Source of the DNA: Diorhabda sublineata
Lineage: Eukaryota > Arthropoda > Insecta > Coleoptera > Chrysomelidae
Assembly: GCF_026230105.1 (NCBI RefSeq)
Contig: NC_079478.1
Span: forward strand, 12,043,653 to 12,107,652
Direction: 5' to 3'
Length of the DNA: 64,000 nucleotides
Within the stretch, counting starts at the first letter, position 1. Each line of letters begins with the position of its first letter. The notes below the pieces were generated by a model, which was not told the DNA's origin, searched no databases, and saw nothing but the letters and a program-made list of their open reading frames with translations. The translations under genes and the position numbers were made by a program. Positions 1 through 12,204 of this stretch are shown here, in pieces.

Positions 1-2333
1 GATACTATTGAAAATAAAATTATTATGCCGCTTCGACCTTTAAATAATATTGAATTTTACAGTTTGTAATTATGGACATTGTATAAATACATATTTACAC
101 ACAGAGAAGATCACGATAAAAATATTTATGACGAGCTCTTTCGCTCTGTTACATTGTTAAGTTGACGTAAAGTAATTCATTTTATTATTTTCTCTCCGCA
201 TCTTTACATCTTCCAATTAAAGTCAGGTTAGGTTTTTATTGCCACTTCCTGATCAGATGGTACTTACGGCGTTTGTAATTTAATGAAAGCGAGTTGGTTT
301 CGTATTAGAACGGATTACTTTCAGTACGTAATTAAAACTATCAAATCATTTCATCAAGATAAATATCAGATACGTAAATGAATTCAATAGATGTAATTAT
401 TCCGAAAACGAGCCGCGACATAACTAAAGTAATTTGAACAATTTAATGAAAACTCATTTGTTTATATATTTTATTTCATAAGGATACTTTGGAAATGGGA
501 AAAACACGCTAGAAACTTTCGTTTTTACCACACAGACATCTGTCATTTGACTAGTCTATTCCTTTCGCTTCTTCAACCTCTTTATTTCCAAGTAGCATGT
601 GCTGGACATATAGATGGAGTTTTTAGGACATAATGATCCTAAAGAATTTTTTCGATCTTTGCAAATATGTCTTAAATTGATTTAAGAACCAGACGCTAAA
701 TCAAAACAAGAAAATATCAATTTGATAATGAGACAATTTGCTTAAAGTATCACCGAGACGATCAATTATATTGAACTTTTTTACTCTGATTGAAGACAAC
801 CAATCAGTACATTATACTGAAAACAGGTCCCATGGGCTGTTTTCATTTTATCACGTTGTCATGGATACATATTGATCTATTTCGATTTTGACGTTTCAAA
901 TATTTAATATTTCAAAATGTGATGATTTGATTGTAGTACTCAATGAAACCCTACTTGAATCTTGACGAAGTACATCATAAGCACACTATTAACAGCATGC
1001 GGATTGGAAATACATCTTTATCAGTTGTGGAAACGTACACGTTTTTGCCCTATATTATTTCTATAATCGACAAAAAAATTGCTATCCGAATAACATATGT
1101 TCAAAAATTTTATAACAACTTTCTCAAGTTTGTTGCTTATAGGTAATAGGCCTCCAAGTCACAAGATTTCGAAATCAGATATAAAAACTTTTCGAACAAT
1201 TATTACTACTGAAAATTAAATTGACGATCCCGATTGATGGGTCTTCAATGTTTTTCCAAACGTTGCTCAGTGAATCTTTGGTTTATTGTTTATGAACGGT
1301 ATGGTTTCCAATGTCGATTTGGACTTTGTGGCCTTAACTAAAGACAATATAAAAGAAGTGAAGGAGAATCTGGTCGAAAGAATGGTATGAACTGAGAAGC
1401 AGTTGTGCGAGATACTGAAGTAGATAATTAGGTACAAGAATTTTCTCCGATTGTACTAAAAATGCTTTGTTAAATTATTAGCAGTATTAATAGTTTTTTT
1501 TGTTAAGCAATACTTTATTTATTGATATAATTCTCAGGTTTCACTCTCCACAACTCTATGTGATCGCGAATGTTTTAGCAACATCCGTGTTTTCCATCCA
1601 TCCATGTTTTTACAGTGCACGGTGTTCAATGAGGTATCCGACAAGCAACTGGCTACACGCAGTTCTCTTTCCCAAATCTTTTTTAAAACATATCCTATAT
1701 CATAATTTAGTGTGAGAATACAAAAGCTAAGGTTTACCATAGTCTTGTAGCAATTGTTTTGTGTAGTCCTATATCAAATATAATTTTTGACTTTGTTCCA
1801 AACTACATAAATATATTTCTTTAATACATAAATATGCAACATCACTAAACGAATAATCTGAAAAATTGTTTATCCACTACGAAAACAGTTCATATGAAAA
1901 CTTTGCAATCAATTTTCTGATACAAAGAAATAATAACTAGCGGAAATACTTGATTTTATGTATAGAATAACATACTGCAACAATTTGAAAAAATCGGTCG
2001 ATCACCAGAATTCCAGAATATCTATTCAGTACCACGTATTTTATATAGTCAGCATCATAGAGACAACTTTATGATTCATAAGTATCAATGTAAGAAAGAT
2101 TCTTCAAACAGGAATTACTTTTTTGGAATTATACTAGATGGAACCAATTATTTTTGTTTTAAAAATCAATTTTCAAAAGGGTAAAAATAAAATAAATGAA
2201 GCTTGTGATGGGATAAGTAAATAGTTAAACAAAAGAGGTTGTATTGATATCTAATTAGTCTAGACCAGTATCAGTGTAAAGTTTGACGTCAAAAAAGTAA
2301 ATCAGAGTTAGGCAATAAATTAAAAGAAAAAAG
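1..2333. other. AT-rich intron, nothing recognised
   Basis: Only short stop-bounded frames with AT-driven composition. A 31-codon stretch near 1296-1389 looks mildly coding (lysine/glutamate-rich) but matches nothing I know. Confidence 0.5.
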
Positions 2334-3125
2334 ATGTCCACCGAAATTGTGAAAATCGAAAAATCGAACCATCATCAAGTACCTGTATTTAGAAGGGTTA
2401 AGAGGTAAGCAGATTTACGAAGATATGTTTAATACCCTTGGTGATCAATGTCCTTCGTATGCGACTGTGAAAAATTGGACTGCAAGCTTCAAAAGAGGTA
2501 AATTTTTCATTGAAGATGATGACAGATCGAGAAGGCCAGTTTCTGTCTTAGTCCCCGAAAATATTGATGCAGTTCATGACGTGATTTTATCAGACCGTCG
2601 AATTGGGCTAAAACCGATATCTGAAGCACTGAATATTTCATACGAACGCGTTCATCATATAGCTCCTGTCAATGGATGAGGCTTGAGTACATTTTTACGG
2701 TCCAGAAACTAAACAACAATCGATGGAATGGCGACACTCTGGTTCTCCAAGACCTAAGAAGTTTTGTGTCCAGAAATCTGCTGGAAAAGTTCTTGCTTCA
2801 GTTTTTTGAGATTGCCATGGAGATTACTATTCGACATTACTGACCACTTTACGGAAAAAAATTGAAGAGAAAAGACGCGGAAAGTCATCCAAAGGTGTTT
2901 TGTTTTTGCAGAACAACGCCCTTGCTCACAAATCTCTTGTTGCCATGCAAAAAATTTTGGCTCTGTCAGACCATCATCTCTTTCCTCAACCTCAAAAAAA
3001 GTTTAAAAGGTCGTAAATTTTCTTCTAACGAGGAGGTAATAAAAGTTGTGGAGGTCTAGTTTCCAGAGCAAGAAGTAACATTATTTTTTGATAGTTCTAA
3101 AGACGTTGCATGTTTGCTGTAATAA
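2334..3125 (+). pseudogene. Mariner transposase pseudogene, internally deleted
   Basis: Cut-and-paste transposase of the mariner (DD34D) group, dead. An ATG at 2334 starts a frame that shifts by one near 2365. It then reads IIKYLYLEGLRGKQIYEDM and FNTLGDQCPSYATVKNW (first helix-turn-helix) and IGLKPISEALNISYERVHH (second). Just after 2660 the central part is lost, including the first catalytic Asp of the family's V-T-x-D-E-T-W motif, and sequence resumes at ETKQQSMEWRHSGSPRPKKF. The second Asp survives in VFWD. The third motif reads LQNNALAHKS, with Asp changed to Asn. Two further internal deletions and frameshifts follow, including loss of the Y-S-P-D-L-A-P block. The family's protein is about 350 residues; this copy spans under 800 bases. 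Terminal inverted repeats were not identified. Confidence 0.88.
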
Positions 3126-3197
3126 ATGTATCTAATTAAGAATATGTTGAGTAATAAAATATTTTGACATTGAAATTTTGTTTGATTCTATAGTAAG

Positions 3198-3413
3198 CTA
3201 AGAATTTTTCAATATATCCTCGAAGGTAGGTACGTCTTTCTGTTTTGACATCCACCACTTTCGCAGTTTCCACTTCCTTGTTTTAGTTAGATCAGATAAT
3301 GGCAAGGCATTAATGTATTTGAATATAAGTAACAAACGCCATTTGGTGGTAGACGTGGTAGGCTCTAGGTGGGAGCCTCTAGGAGGCACCTCGCAAAAGT
3401 CTGCAGTGGGCAT
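3198..3413 (-). CDS. Unrecognised 71-codon ORF in GC-richer patch
   Basis: A minus-strand ATG frame of 71 codons with a mixed, protein-like composition (MPTADFCEVPPRG at the start, then a Lys/Arg/Trp-rich segment LRKWWMSKQ and an acidic end). The first 90 bases on the minus strand are clearly GC-richer than the surroundings. I recognise no domain. It begins about 70 bases beyond the end of the mariner remnant and could be a scrap of another element. No acceptor or donor context marks it as a Ten-m exon. It may not be a gene. Confidence 0.2.
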   Translation of the reverse strand: MPTADFCEVPPRGSHLEPTTSTTKWRLLLIFKYINALPLSDLTKTRKWKLRKWWMSKQKDVPTFEDILKNS

Positions 3414-5589
3414 AAGATAATTTTATTGTAACTCTACTTATATCAATGTATCAACGCGAATTAAACTCAAAAAATCCTTATCACAAGAATATAAAATGAA
3501 TGAAGCATGAAATCTGACAAGTAAAGACTTTTAAAGTGTTGGAATTGAATTGTTTTCTAATTAAGTTTGCTATCAAAGCGTTACTAATGTAACTTATTTC
3601 AAACAATTTATCTGTATCTTAGTTTTTATTAGGCAACATTGAAGGTTTATCTAGGTGGACATGACGCCATTATTTCCATATTTAAAAATAACAATCATGA
3701 TTCTTAAAGTTAACCATAAAAATAGTGTACGCGACAGGAAATGTAATTTTCGTTTTCCTCAGTTATAAACACGCCACAAAATTTGATATATTTGGTTCGG
3801 TAACCTCATTAAATAGATGCGTAAAAATAGATGATTCATTATAAAGCAGGTGAATTAAATAACGATGAAAGAAAAGCCTATATAAATTTTAAAAATATTT
3901 CTATCGAAATTATGAGCGAGACGTATTTTAATTAATAAGATCATTAATAATGGGAATGGCACCGAGAATGATGGACATTAAACACCAGAAGCGGGAGGAA
4001 TTCAGGACAAGCTCCTAGAGATATCTAATATTACAAGATAAGTGAATTGGAAGAGGTACCGGGAGTGGATCATTTAAAAAGCTCAGTTATAGGGATTGTC
4101 GAAAGTTTTTAGCTAACTTATCCCTCTTCTTTACATTATAGTTTGTTCATAGCACTCAATTTTGTCAGTTTATTTCCCGATTTTTACAATTGATCGTATA
4201 ATTTTTCTCAATGCAATTTCAAGTAAATAAAAGTTAATGTTTATATCGAAGAAAATGCATTGATTTACACAATGGATTCAAAAGCAATTCAGACGTAGTG
4301 GAAGATTTATTTCGATGATCAATTTTTTTTGATAGTCTAAAGATGGAAAAATTTAATATTCTCATATGGTTCATGTTATCCAATTCAATATCATAATATT
4401 CGATACTATTTGACGATAACTCTACTTAATACCTTCTGGATTTTATGAAATTCATGTAAGAATTAAATTGCTTCCAGTAAAACGTAATTATAATTATAAT
4501 AACCTCAATCTAAAATTTAACTCAAGTTTTATGCAAATTGATTACATAAACGATGCCGTTAACCTGTACCTCTTTAAGAAGTATAGGAGCTTTCGAAATC
4601 ATAATTAAAACGTGGGATTTTAGGTAACGCGAAACTTAATAACATTAGTAATAACGTAAAACTAGTTGGAATCTTCAGAAGTTTTTTAAAATAAATAAAA
4701 ATTATGTCAGGGGTTCCAGATTATACATAATTAATTGAATACGAAGTAGGAGTTGAAAATATTTGCATTTTCAATTGCTTCATACAAATTAATTGCTCAC
4801 TATAGAAGATGCAAATCCACTAAATGCTAGATTAGGTAGTTTTCTGAATAGTCGACTTTTTGTGAGACTTAAAAGAGAATTAATTTCATGAATATTTTTT
4901 CTGTACTTTGAATTTTTAGTAGGAAATATTTGAATAGAACACTACTGATAGCTTTTATTTAACTTTTTTATTGTCCTCAGTCCAGTTCTTTCAGTTTTAT
5001 TATGAATATGTACCCATTTTTTTGAATTAAACAAACTCCTAACGTCAAATTTTATTTAATATTTTGTGACAGGTTTAAAAATGAAAATAACAAAGCCAAG
5101 TGAAATTGTCAAGAAAAAAACCGCAACCGTAACCAATCGTAACCGTTTTTACGCAAAAACTTCTCTCTAGAATTTCAGCTTGCGTACAATAAAAATAGCA
5201 CCAAATCGATAATGTTGCAACTGCAAGAATTTGTATGAAATAATCAGCTGAACTTCATCTGCGCAAGCTTTTGATCAAGAAATATTGCGTCTTGCATTGC
5301 ATTACACGTTGTCTTGCATCATATCAAGCGGCCTTAAGGTTTAATATAAGCCTTTTACATGTTTCGGAATGATTTCAATTCAAATCAAGTTCAATATATT
5401 CAAATGGTGTATTGGAAGAATTCATGTTTGCATGGTGTCAATTTATTTATATTGTGAGATGGTTTATGTAGATTACTTTAGAAGCAATGGATGTTTAAGT
5501 TATAACAGGTTACTTGAAAGAACCACTTGTACGGTTAAGCCAATTTGTAGATTGTTTCACAAGGCTATAAAGTATCACACAAAAATGCA
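3414..5589. other. AT-rich intron, nothing recognised
   Basis: No coding motif, repeat or RNA gene seen on either strand. Confidence 0.5.
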
Positions 5590-5885
5590 GAGGGATATTT
5601 TGTTTACGGTGAGGATGCTGTACCTGATCGTACCGTGAGAGACTGGTTTAAATATTTTCTTGCTGGAAATTTACTTGTAAAATATTTTCCTCGTTTCGGA
5701 CGACTTTTCACTGAAAAAACTGATAAGTTTGGGATATTGATTAAGATAAATCAGCTTTTGAACTATGAAGACATTCCAGATGTATTCGGTATCAACGAAC
5801 AAACAGTTTGGAATCATTTGACGAAGGGTGAATATACAATGATCGGGTGCCGCATAAGGTGACTGCACGAAATAATTTGAACGTT
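5590..5885 (+). pseudogene. Mariner-type transposase fragment (DNA-binding domain)
   Basis: The frame reads YGEDAVPDRTVRDWFKYF, then a phosphorylation-rich linker, then DIPDVFGINEQTVWNHLTK, matching the paired helix-turn-helix layout of mariner-type transposases of the kind whose domain begins with a phrase like G-x-x-A-x-x-x-R-T-x-x-x-W-F. After a frameshift at about 5840 it continues DRVPHKVTARN, equal to the family's W-V-P-H-x-L-T segment. No catalytic domain follows, so only the 5' third survives. It belongs to a different lineage from the copy at 2334-3125, judging by the residues between the two helix-turn-helices. Confidence 0.7.
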
Positions 5886-6300
5886 TTCGAATATGGATGG
5901 ATGAAATCAATTGATAGTTCTTGATGAAAAATAGATGAAATATGAGAACGTTGATTGCATGCGAACTTTTTTCTTCGTGTGGAGAATTATCAGAAAGGAC
6001 TGCAAAGCTCGGATTTAAAAATTTTGAAACTTGCTTAGTCAACAAACAGCCATGACAACTGAATTGTAAAGTTTTAATTCATACATTGTGTAACCTGGAT
6101 ATTGCACTATCTGAATATGAGTTATTTCGGATTTGTAAGTCTTTTTCTGATGGATAGAACTAGAACAATAAATAAGACATATAAAATCACTTAGCCAAGT
6201 TTATTGACACTTAACCATAGAAGTTCTACGACTATTGGATTAAGAAACAATTCCGAAAATGGCAAAAGATCAATAATTACACGTATGTACTTGTATAACA
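5886..6300. other. AT-rich intron, nothing recognised
   Basis: Possible further decay of the mariner copy upstream, but no motif can be read after about 5885. Confidence 0.4.
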
Positions 6301-6353
6301 TCGATGTTTAGTAAACAAAATGTTTACTAAACGTCGATGTTTAGTAAACAAAA
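6301..6353. repeat. Short palindrome with flanking 20-base direct repeat
   Basis: The 20 bases at 6301-6320 recur exactly at 6334-6353. The 11-base arm TTTAGTAAACA (6307-6317) is mirrored by TGTTTACTAAA (6321-6331) around a three-base AAA loop. The arrangement suggests a small hairpin-mediated duplication. Confidence 0.8.
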
Positions 6354-6686
6354 ATTAAATTAAAATTAATCACCTACCATGAGTTTATAGAGTAAAGCAT
6401 AGTTAAATATTAGTTATATAAAGGGTGGTAAATGAAATGGATGATGTCATAAATTGTAACGCTTTTCGGATAATTTTTATAATAATAGTGGCGTGATGGA
6501 GACAAACACTTTTCTTCAACAAATACATTCATATTTTCTCAAGTTGGGCATCAAAATATATCAAAAATGGCATAGCATTGAGAAGTTATTGTTTTCTGAA
6601 TAATCTACAAAGATTAGAAGTTTGGAATTTCAAAATACTGCAAACCTATCCTATACTCAATTCACTAGTCAAATCAGGTACTTGTT
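6354..6686. other. AT-rich intron, nothing recognised
   Basis: The coding-like frame starting at 6578 is only the translation of this stretch and of the inverted repeat that follows. Confidence 0.4.
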
Positions 6687-6842
6687 ATACTGAACACACT
6701 GTTTACACTACCACTACACCAACGCTTACAATTACACTGTCTGATGTGTGTTTTGACACCAAGTTATCATCTTCAGACACTGTTAACGACAGTGTAATTG
6801 TGAGTGTTAGTGTAGTGGTGGTGTAACTAGTGTGTTCAGTAT
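6687..6842. repeat. Inverted repeat with 55-base arms around a Penelope-type terminal motif
   Basis: Left arm 6687-6741 and right arm 6788-6842 are reverse complements with about seven mismatches; both end in ATACTGAACACAC-type sequence. The 46-base centre contains, on the minus strand, GTCTGAAGATGATAACTTGG. That is close to the terminal motif flanking the Penelope-like element at 32438-33290. The right arm and the 25 bases after it recur at 45545-45612. This is therefore a foldback or terminal-repeat fragment of a dispersed family, likely related to Penelope-like terminal repeats (inference). Confidence 0.75.
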
Positions 6843-8244
6843 GACTATCAACGTTTCCAAAAATTCCAGCATAGTACATACTTGTTATCTGACGATGTTA
6901 AATACAAAGCACGGATTTTATCAGTTATTCTTTGAGTTTTTATTATATTACCTCGATTTTATTAAGTGTTCTTTCGCGTGAAAAGTGGTAATATACTCGA
7001 AATTTCTTTTGCCCATAATTACCCAACGGTTTTTATTTAAATTTTTGACAAATGACATCAGAAACATAGCGGAAACTAATAATATATTCACAGTTATAAA
7101 AGTTTTGTCAACCCTTCCTCGTACAAGTAGTAATTATTATCGTAAAATAATTAAAATAGTTTTACTGAGATTCAAAGATTTGAAATATTGATGGAATCTG
7201 TGTACATTTTTTCACACTACATTTTCCTGTTCCATATCATTAACTTTTCAAATTAAAACCCTATGAATGATGCACGTCGTTTTCTTCACTTCTCACGTTA
7301 TCAAACCTAATGAGCCAATTAAAAAAAATGATAATTTCAATTTTAGTCTTTTCTCTCGTAGCTGCAGCCCTAATATGCTAGACAGATATAGAAGCGAGGT
7401 GAAGGTCAATCTTCCCCATAATCTTATATGAAATCCAAAGATTCTCAGAATAAATATTTCTGTGCATGAGATAACGCCTACACGACACTGAATTAGTAAA
7501 GTGGAAGAACTTTTTTGAATTATTAGTTATGGTTTGTTTGTTATATTTGGAAACCTGTTGACGGAACGAACAATGTTGTAGATAAGTGGGCTTGAAAATA
7601 CAATTTGATGGACATTTGAGGAGCTCTTCATAATCTAAATTGTGATTATAAATTATAGGGGCTCATCGGTCAACGTTCTTAGTGAATAATTAATCAAACC
7701 AACAATTTGGTATTAACTTAACGATGGGGCTGTCAATATTTTTATTGATTATGTTTGGCAGTAAGTTTGGAAACCATACAAATTACAGAAACAAAACTAC
7801 TGAAAAGCTCATTCTATGAATACTAATCTTGTAAGTGTTGTTTTTCGTCTTCAGGTACTGCGATGACAACTTATAGTTTGATTATTGGATATGTTTCCTC
7901 TAAAGTTCGTTACAATTTTCTAGCTATATAATGAAAGTTTTGTACAGAAACATCCAGATTTTTGGACAACAGATAAAAGTGTTTTTAAACTTTTTGTATA
8001 AAACTATGTAGAAGTCGATTTGTTTATGTTAACAGAATGGATCTATCCCAAGTGACATTTGGAGGGTAGGCAGCTGATTGGGACTTAATGTACCTACGAA
8101 TGATGGAGCTAAATAATTACGTTAGTTTCAAAGGGCCTAGAAGAACGTTTAAATATCGGCCCGTCCGAATTTTATAATCTACCTGTGATATATCCTAGTT
8201 TTAATGTGAACCTGAAGTTTTACGAACACGTTTTTCACTTTACA
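6843..8244. other. AT-rich intron, nothing recognised
   Basis: No coding motif or repeat that I can support; frames are short and AT-driven. Confidence 0.45.
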
Positions 8245-8700
8245 AGCTCGAACAGTTAGGTTAGTTTGATGTACACGTCTTGTGTTAATTGTCTAATAGC
8301 TGGGGTACTTCAAGATTGGAGTGCTTTTGTAACCTACCTAGCGGCTTTCTTGATTTTTTCTGGTTTTTTCTCTCTTTCTAGGTCACTGTGTCGAACATAC
8401 CAAGGAGCGCCTCTTATATTTCTTAGTATTTGGTTTTGGAGCGTTTTTTTGCATTTTCTTTTTTTGGTAGCCCTATAGTTATAAGGCTTAGGTCCACATC
8501 TGTTTCAAAACCTGTTTGTGAATCAGAACTTTGTTTTGAATGTCTTCCAATTAACCTTCACGTGTTTCTATACTTTATCTTTAATATATTACATATTTTT
8601 TTCCACTTAAGTTTTTTAACTATATTAACACGTAGATATTCATCGTTTTCTTACTGCTCAGGTCGATCTGGAGGTAATTTTTTCTTGTGTTGTCAAATTT
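8245..8700 (-). pseudogene. Jockey-like non-LTR retrotransposon, C-terminal fragment
   Basis: On the minus strand, after several frameshifts, the sequence reads VNWKTFKTKF, then a region equal to the W-T-Y-G-I-x-L-W-G block, then LRNIRGAPWYVRHSDLERE and IKKAAR. The phrase L-R-x-I-x-x-A-P-W-Y-V-x-x-x-x-L is diagnostic of the end of Jockey-clade reverse transcriptase ORF2. Stops and shifts are frequent, so this is an old 5'-truncated copy. The two plus-strand frames across this interval are antisense shadows. Confidence 0.72.
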
Positions 8701-9984
8701 CATAATTTTAAAGGTATTTTTTTAGACAAATATCATTAACTGCCATTTGAAGATTATCTATTCTATAGTTCTATAGTATTTTACTGCTTTGTCATGAGCT
8801 TCGAAAATGTTTTAGAATATTGTTCCGCAACACCTAGAAAAGTCTAAAAACTCTATATGGATTTTATCATTTACTTTGATTACTTTATAGTTATCTGCTA
8901 TAGAATAGTTAAGTACCAGAATGAAACATCATCTCAACAACACATCTAGTATGAACCGAAATTCGACCCTTATCATTTTATTGAACAATTCCCTTTAGAC
9001 TTAATATAGTAGGTATGACTTGTTTATTAATTCATCTTTCATTGTTTTGAATTTCAATTTGAAGAATTAAGTAGTCATACATCTTAATTATAAGCATCAT
9101 TCTCGCGTAATATTTATTATTTCAAATTCACAAAAATAGTTTGGAGTTTATATTACTGAAATAAGTTGAATGACTTCATTATAATTTCCAGCCAATTTAA
9201 TATGCTTAAGAAACTCCATTTATAAGTTTTATTGAACATTAAATTATACGCCTACAGACTGAAATGTGAATACTTATATGGTATATATATCTTTCGCCAA
9301 ATTTACAGAGTACATAGTAGTAAATACGCTGTATTATTTGTTTAAAAATAAAGTGAAAAAAATGGAATGAATTAATTTGATTCAAAATATTGTCTACCAA
9401 TCCACTTATTCCAATGTTAAATCCAGTTACAGATTCAGGCCCAGTTCGATACGCCGCCCTTTTTGATAAAATAGATTCCATTAATTTTGATTTAATAGTT
9501 TTATTTCAAAATAACTTGATTTAATTGGAGTATAAGCGATGTTCACATTCGAAGACGTTGTAATCCGTTATTGCTAAAGAATTTTTCAATCTTGAATCAA
9601 TACATTCATTGTTTAACGTGTCTTTTTGTAACGCCTTTGTATCTATTTCAGATAAATCATACCCAAAAATGGAAATTTTCCTAAAGATATTTCATATGGG
9701 CTTTTAAGCTTGGCTAATTGTACACTCAGAGTGTCTAATATACGTTAATAAACATTTGTGCGAAAATTATCTCATCCAGAAAAAGGTATTCTTTCATTTG
9801 CTCGGAAATAATCTGGCAGAATTTTTCTGTTACGGCAGTAATCAAGAATTCCACAGAGTGCTTTGGTTTTTTCTCAAAATCGTCTGCCTCTCATGTCTTC
9901 AAGAAATAAAGCCAAAGAACTGCACAACGGATGATGAATCAGCTTGAAATTACTGAAGCTTCTTACTAGCAGTATTAAAACTAT
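8701..9984. other. AT-rich intron, nothing recognised
   Basis: No motif recognised on either strand, including the 63-residue plus-strand frame at 9756. Confidence 0.45.
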
Positions 9985-10345
9985 GATCGCTGTTTCCAAC
10001 TGTTGTAATTTTCGGTGCAATCCTATAGCTTTAGATCGCCAGTGCATCAATTATTGCAGACAATTCTTTTTCTAATGCGAGGTATGGAATCATGTCGAAC
10101 AGACCAACAAGTTTGAGAAATACTCATAACTCTTTAATCTGTACGCTGCGTCAAGATTTTCCATTTCCTATGTGTAGATATAGTTAAAAAAATGTATAGT
10201 TTTTGTAAAGTAAAACAAGTCGACTGCGTCTCTTATCGATTCAACTGCACATCATCCTACCAAATTTAAAGAATGGGCGGCACAAAGAACATAATCCGCT
10301 AAAGAAACATTTTCGACACCACCTCGATTTATCGACCAATTCAGT
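9985..10345 (-). pseudogene. hAT-like transposase fragment
   Basis: The minus strand reads ADYVLCAAHSLNLVG, then CAVESIRDAVDLFYF, then after a shift QTCWSVRHDS. These correspond to the conserved V-P-C-x-x-H-S-L-N-L-V-G and T-R-W-S-A-R-x-D-A phrases of hAT-superfamily transposases of the DUF4371/TTF-type zinc-finger kind. It is broken by stops and at least two frameshifts. It abuts the LINE remnant at 10440-11371, so one element was inserted into or deleted against the other. A second hAT-like piece lies at 21818-22160 and covers an earlier part of the same protein type. Confidence 0.65.
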
Positions 10346-10439
10346 ACGGACATACACCAATAAGCAGGAAAGACAAAGTTGTGGCCAATACATTCTCTCG
10401 TAGACGAAGGACGAAGAACTGGACAACATATGAAATCAG

Positions 10440-11371
10440 GATCTTCTTTGCAGCTGAAACAAATACAAATGCCGGTTGTCGCAACAGATATAGATGTGTT
10501 TGATCTTGTGCTTTCGTTTAATTGAGTGTCTGGTGTCTAAATGGCAAATATCTCCGATTGAAAGATTTCAGCTGAGTGCCCAGCTTTCTCCCTTCTCAGT
10601 CCATTGCTAAAAAAAGCTGCACCTGCTGCCAATGGGATCTATATACCGAACAGGCCCTTTTAGGATTAGGAGAATGTTCTTCCCAGTTCCCTCTCTTTTA
10701 GTATAGCAACATGACCATATTAAACTGCACTTCAGAGTCCTTGTGATTGCAGTCTAATCACAATTTTTCCCGAAACATCAAGCAACGCAAGTGGTTAGAC
10801 TTTATGAAGGGTTTTTACATTTCTTTTTCTTTTCAATGTAGTCCACCGTAAGGTTGATGCGTAGATGATTTGTGGGACCAAGATGGCGATATATGTTCTT
10901 ATAAGTACAAGCAGACTTTAATAAAGAAATTCAGTCCTAGAGGGTCTAGAAAGCTTTCATAGAGACATTTTTTGTAGAGAGTCTTAATGGGTTTAATCCT
11001 CGTAGGATTGGACTTATTTCAATGAGATTAAGAGCTTGTTGCATCTCATTATTTTACGGTGCAACATCATCAGTATAGCCTATAGCTTTAAGGGCATCCT
11101 TATTTTACATAGGTCTCTATGTTGCTGTATAGTTCTGTGGTTAGAATTCCATTTTTTAGCTTGAAATAGGTCCCAGTATGGGATAAATTGGGTATGGATA
11201 AAATGGAGTATTATCAAATACCCATTTTATATCAATGAAAACGCCCAGTAATGCACTTTTCTTGTGATTTGCTCTCTCAATGTATCCTACTACGTCGTGT
11301 ACAGCCATCTCCATGGATTCATCCAACTGGTCAATTGACATTGGTTGTAATTTTTTTAATAAATGTGTCAA
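10440..11371 (-). pseudogene. Non-LTR retrotransposon remnant: RT plus RNase H
   Basis: From 11371 downward the minus strand reads MAVHDVVGYIERA and LLGVFIDIKWVFDNTPF (RT motif A region, whose family form ends D-I-E-G-A-F-D-N), then IGYTDDVAP (the Y-A-D-D catalytic motif with Ala replaced by Thr), then MQQALNLIE and GLNPL (palm/thumb boundary). Near 10575-10660 a different frame gives AAGAAFFSNGLRREKAG and EIFQSEIFAI, matching the start of an RNase H domain. RT followed by RNase H points to an I/LOA-type rather than a plain Jockey element. Stops and shifts show it is long dead. Confidence 0.72.
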
Positions 11372-12204
11372 TTATGAAAGTGAAATTACCTATTGTCATA
11401 GTTTGAAATAGTTCTGGTTTAGTCTAAGATAAACATATCACAGAGAAAATTTAATCTTTCATAGATGCGGGATCAGATGGATGTAATTTATTTACTGCAA
11501 AATATCCTGGAAGACCTTTTACCAAACTATGAACATACTTATAATGCTGGGCATCCTGAAATTAATAGCAACGTGAAACTTGATGTTTTATTGAAACTAC
11601 AAGTCAATTATCAAAGTAGTTCAAAGTAAATGGATGAAAATACCTACAAAATTGAGCATCAAGAACTAAACAAGGAAAAATCCCGATCGTTGAATACAGC
11701 TTGTTAAAAGAATGCATGATTTATGTAATCGATTCACGGTTTATTAATTTAGGTTACTCTTTAACTAGATAATCAAAATTACTGGAAACCATTCTAGATG
11801 GTCTAAGGAAACACGTCTTTGGAAAGTTAATGTATGTTTAGGGATCATCAATAATAGAACCACTGGTCTTTTCTTTTCTAAGAAAAACTAAGAGAAGATC
11901 GTCCGGTAGTTTTTAACTTATCTCTAGGAAGGTGGTACGGTAAATAGGTTATAAAGAGTCATAAGTGATCATCTTTATACTATTTTACGTTGAGTTATAT
12001 TTAATCAAGGGCTTATGTAATTGGACCACAAAATTTACGATACTTGAGTAATATAAACAGGTATGTAATGAGACTAATTACTCCAGTCGTGAACAATGCA
12101 TCAGTAGTTATTTATTGTCAAGGAGCATGAATCTTCTTGTACTTTTTCTCTGAAAGGTAAATTCAATGTCAAGAATACAATGTTTAAAAAGTCTTCAATA
12201 GCGT
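11372..12204. other. AT-rich intron, nothing recognised
   Basis: Probably contains decayed upstream LINE sequence, but no motif can be read. Confidence 0.4.

Noticed and set aside
5100..5160. CGTAACC/CGCAACC words repeated near 5120-5150
   Set aside because: A few short, imperfect words over 30 bases; within chance.
6578..6826. 82-residue frame ending in a Val/Ser/Thr-rich run
   Set aside because: It is the translation of the inverted repeat; the apparent low-complexity tail comes from the arm sequences.
8266..8705. Two overlapping plus-strand hydrophobic frames resembling membrane proteins
   Set aside because: They are antisense to the Jockey-like pseudogene, whose motifs are clear on the minus strand.
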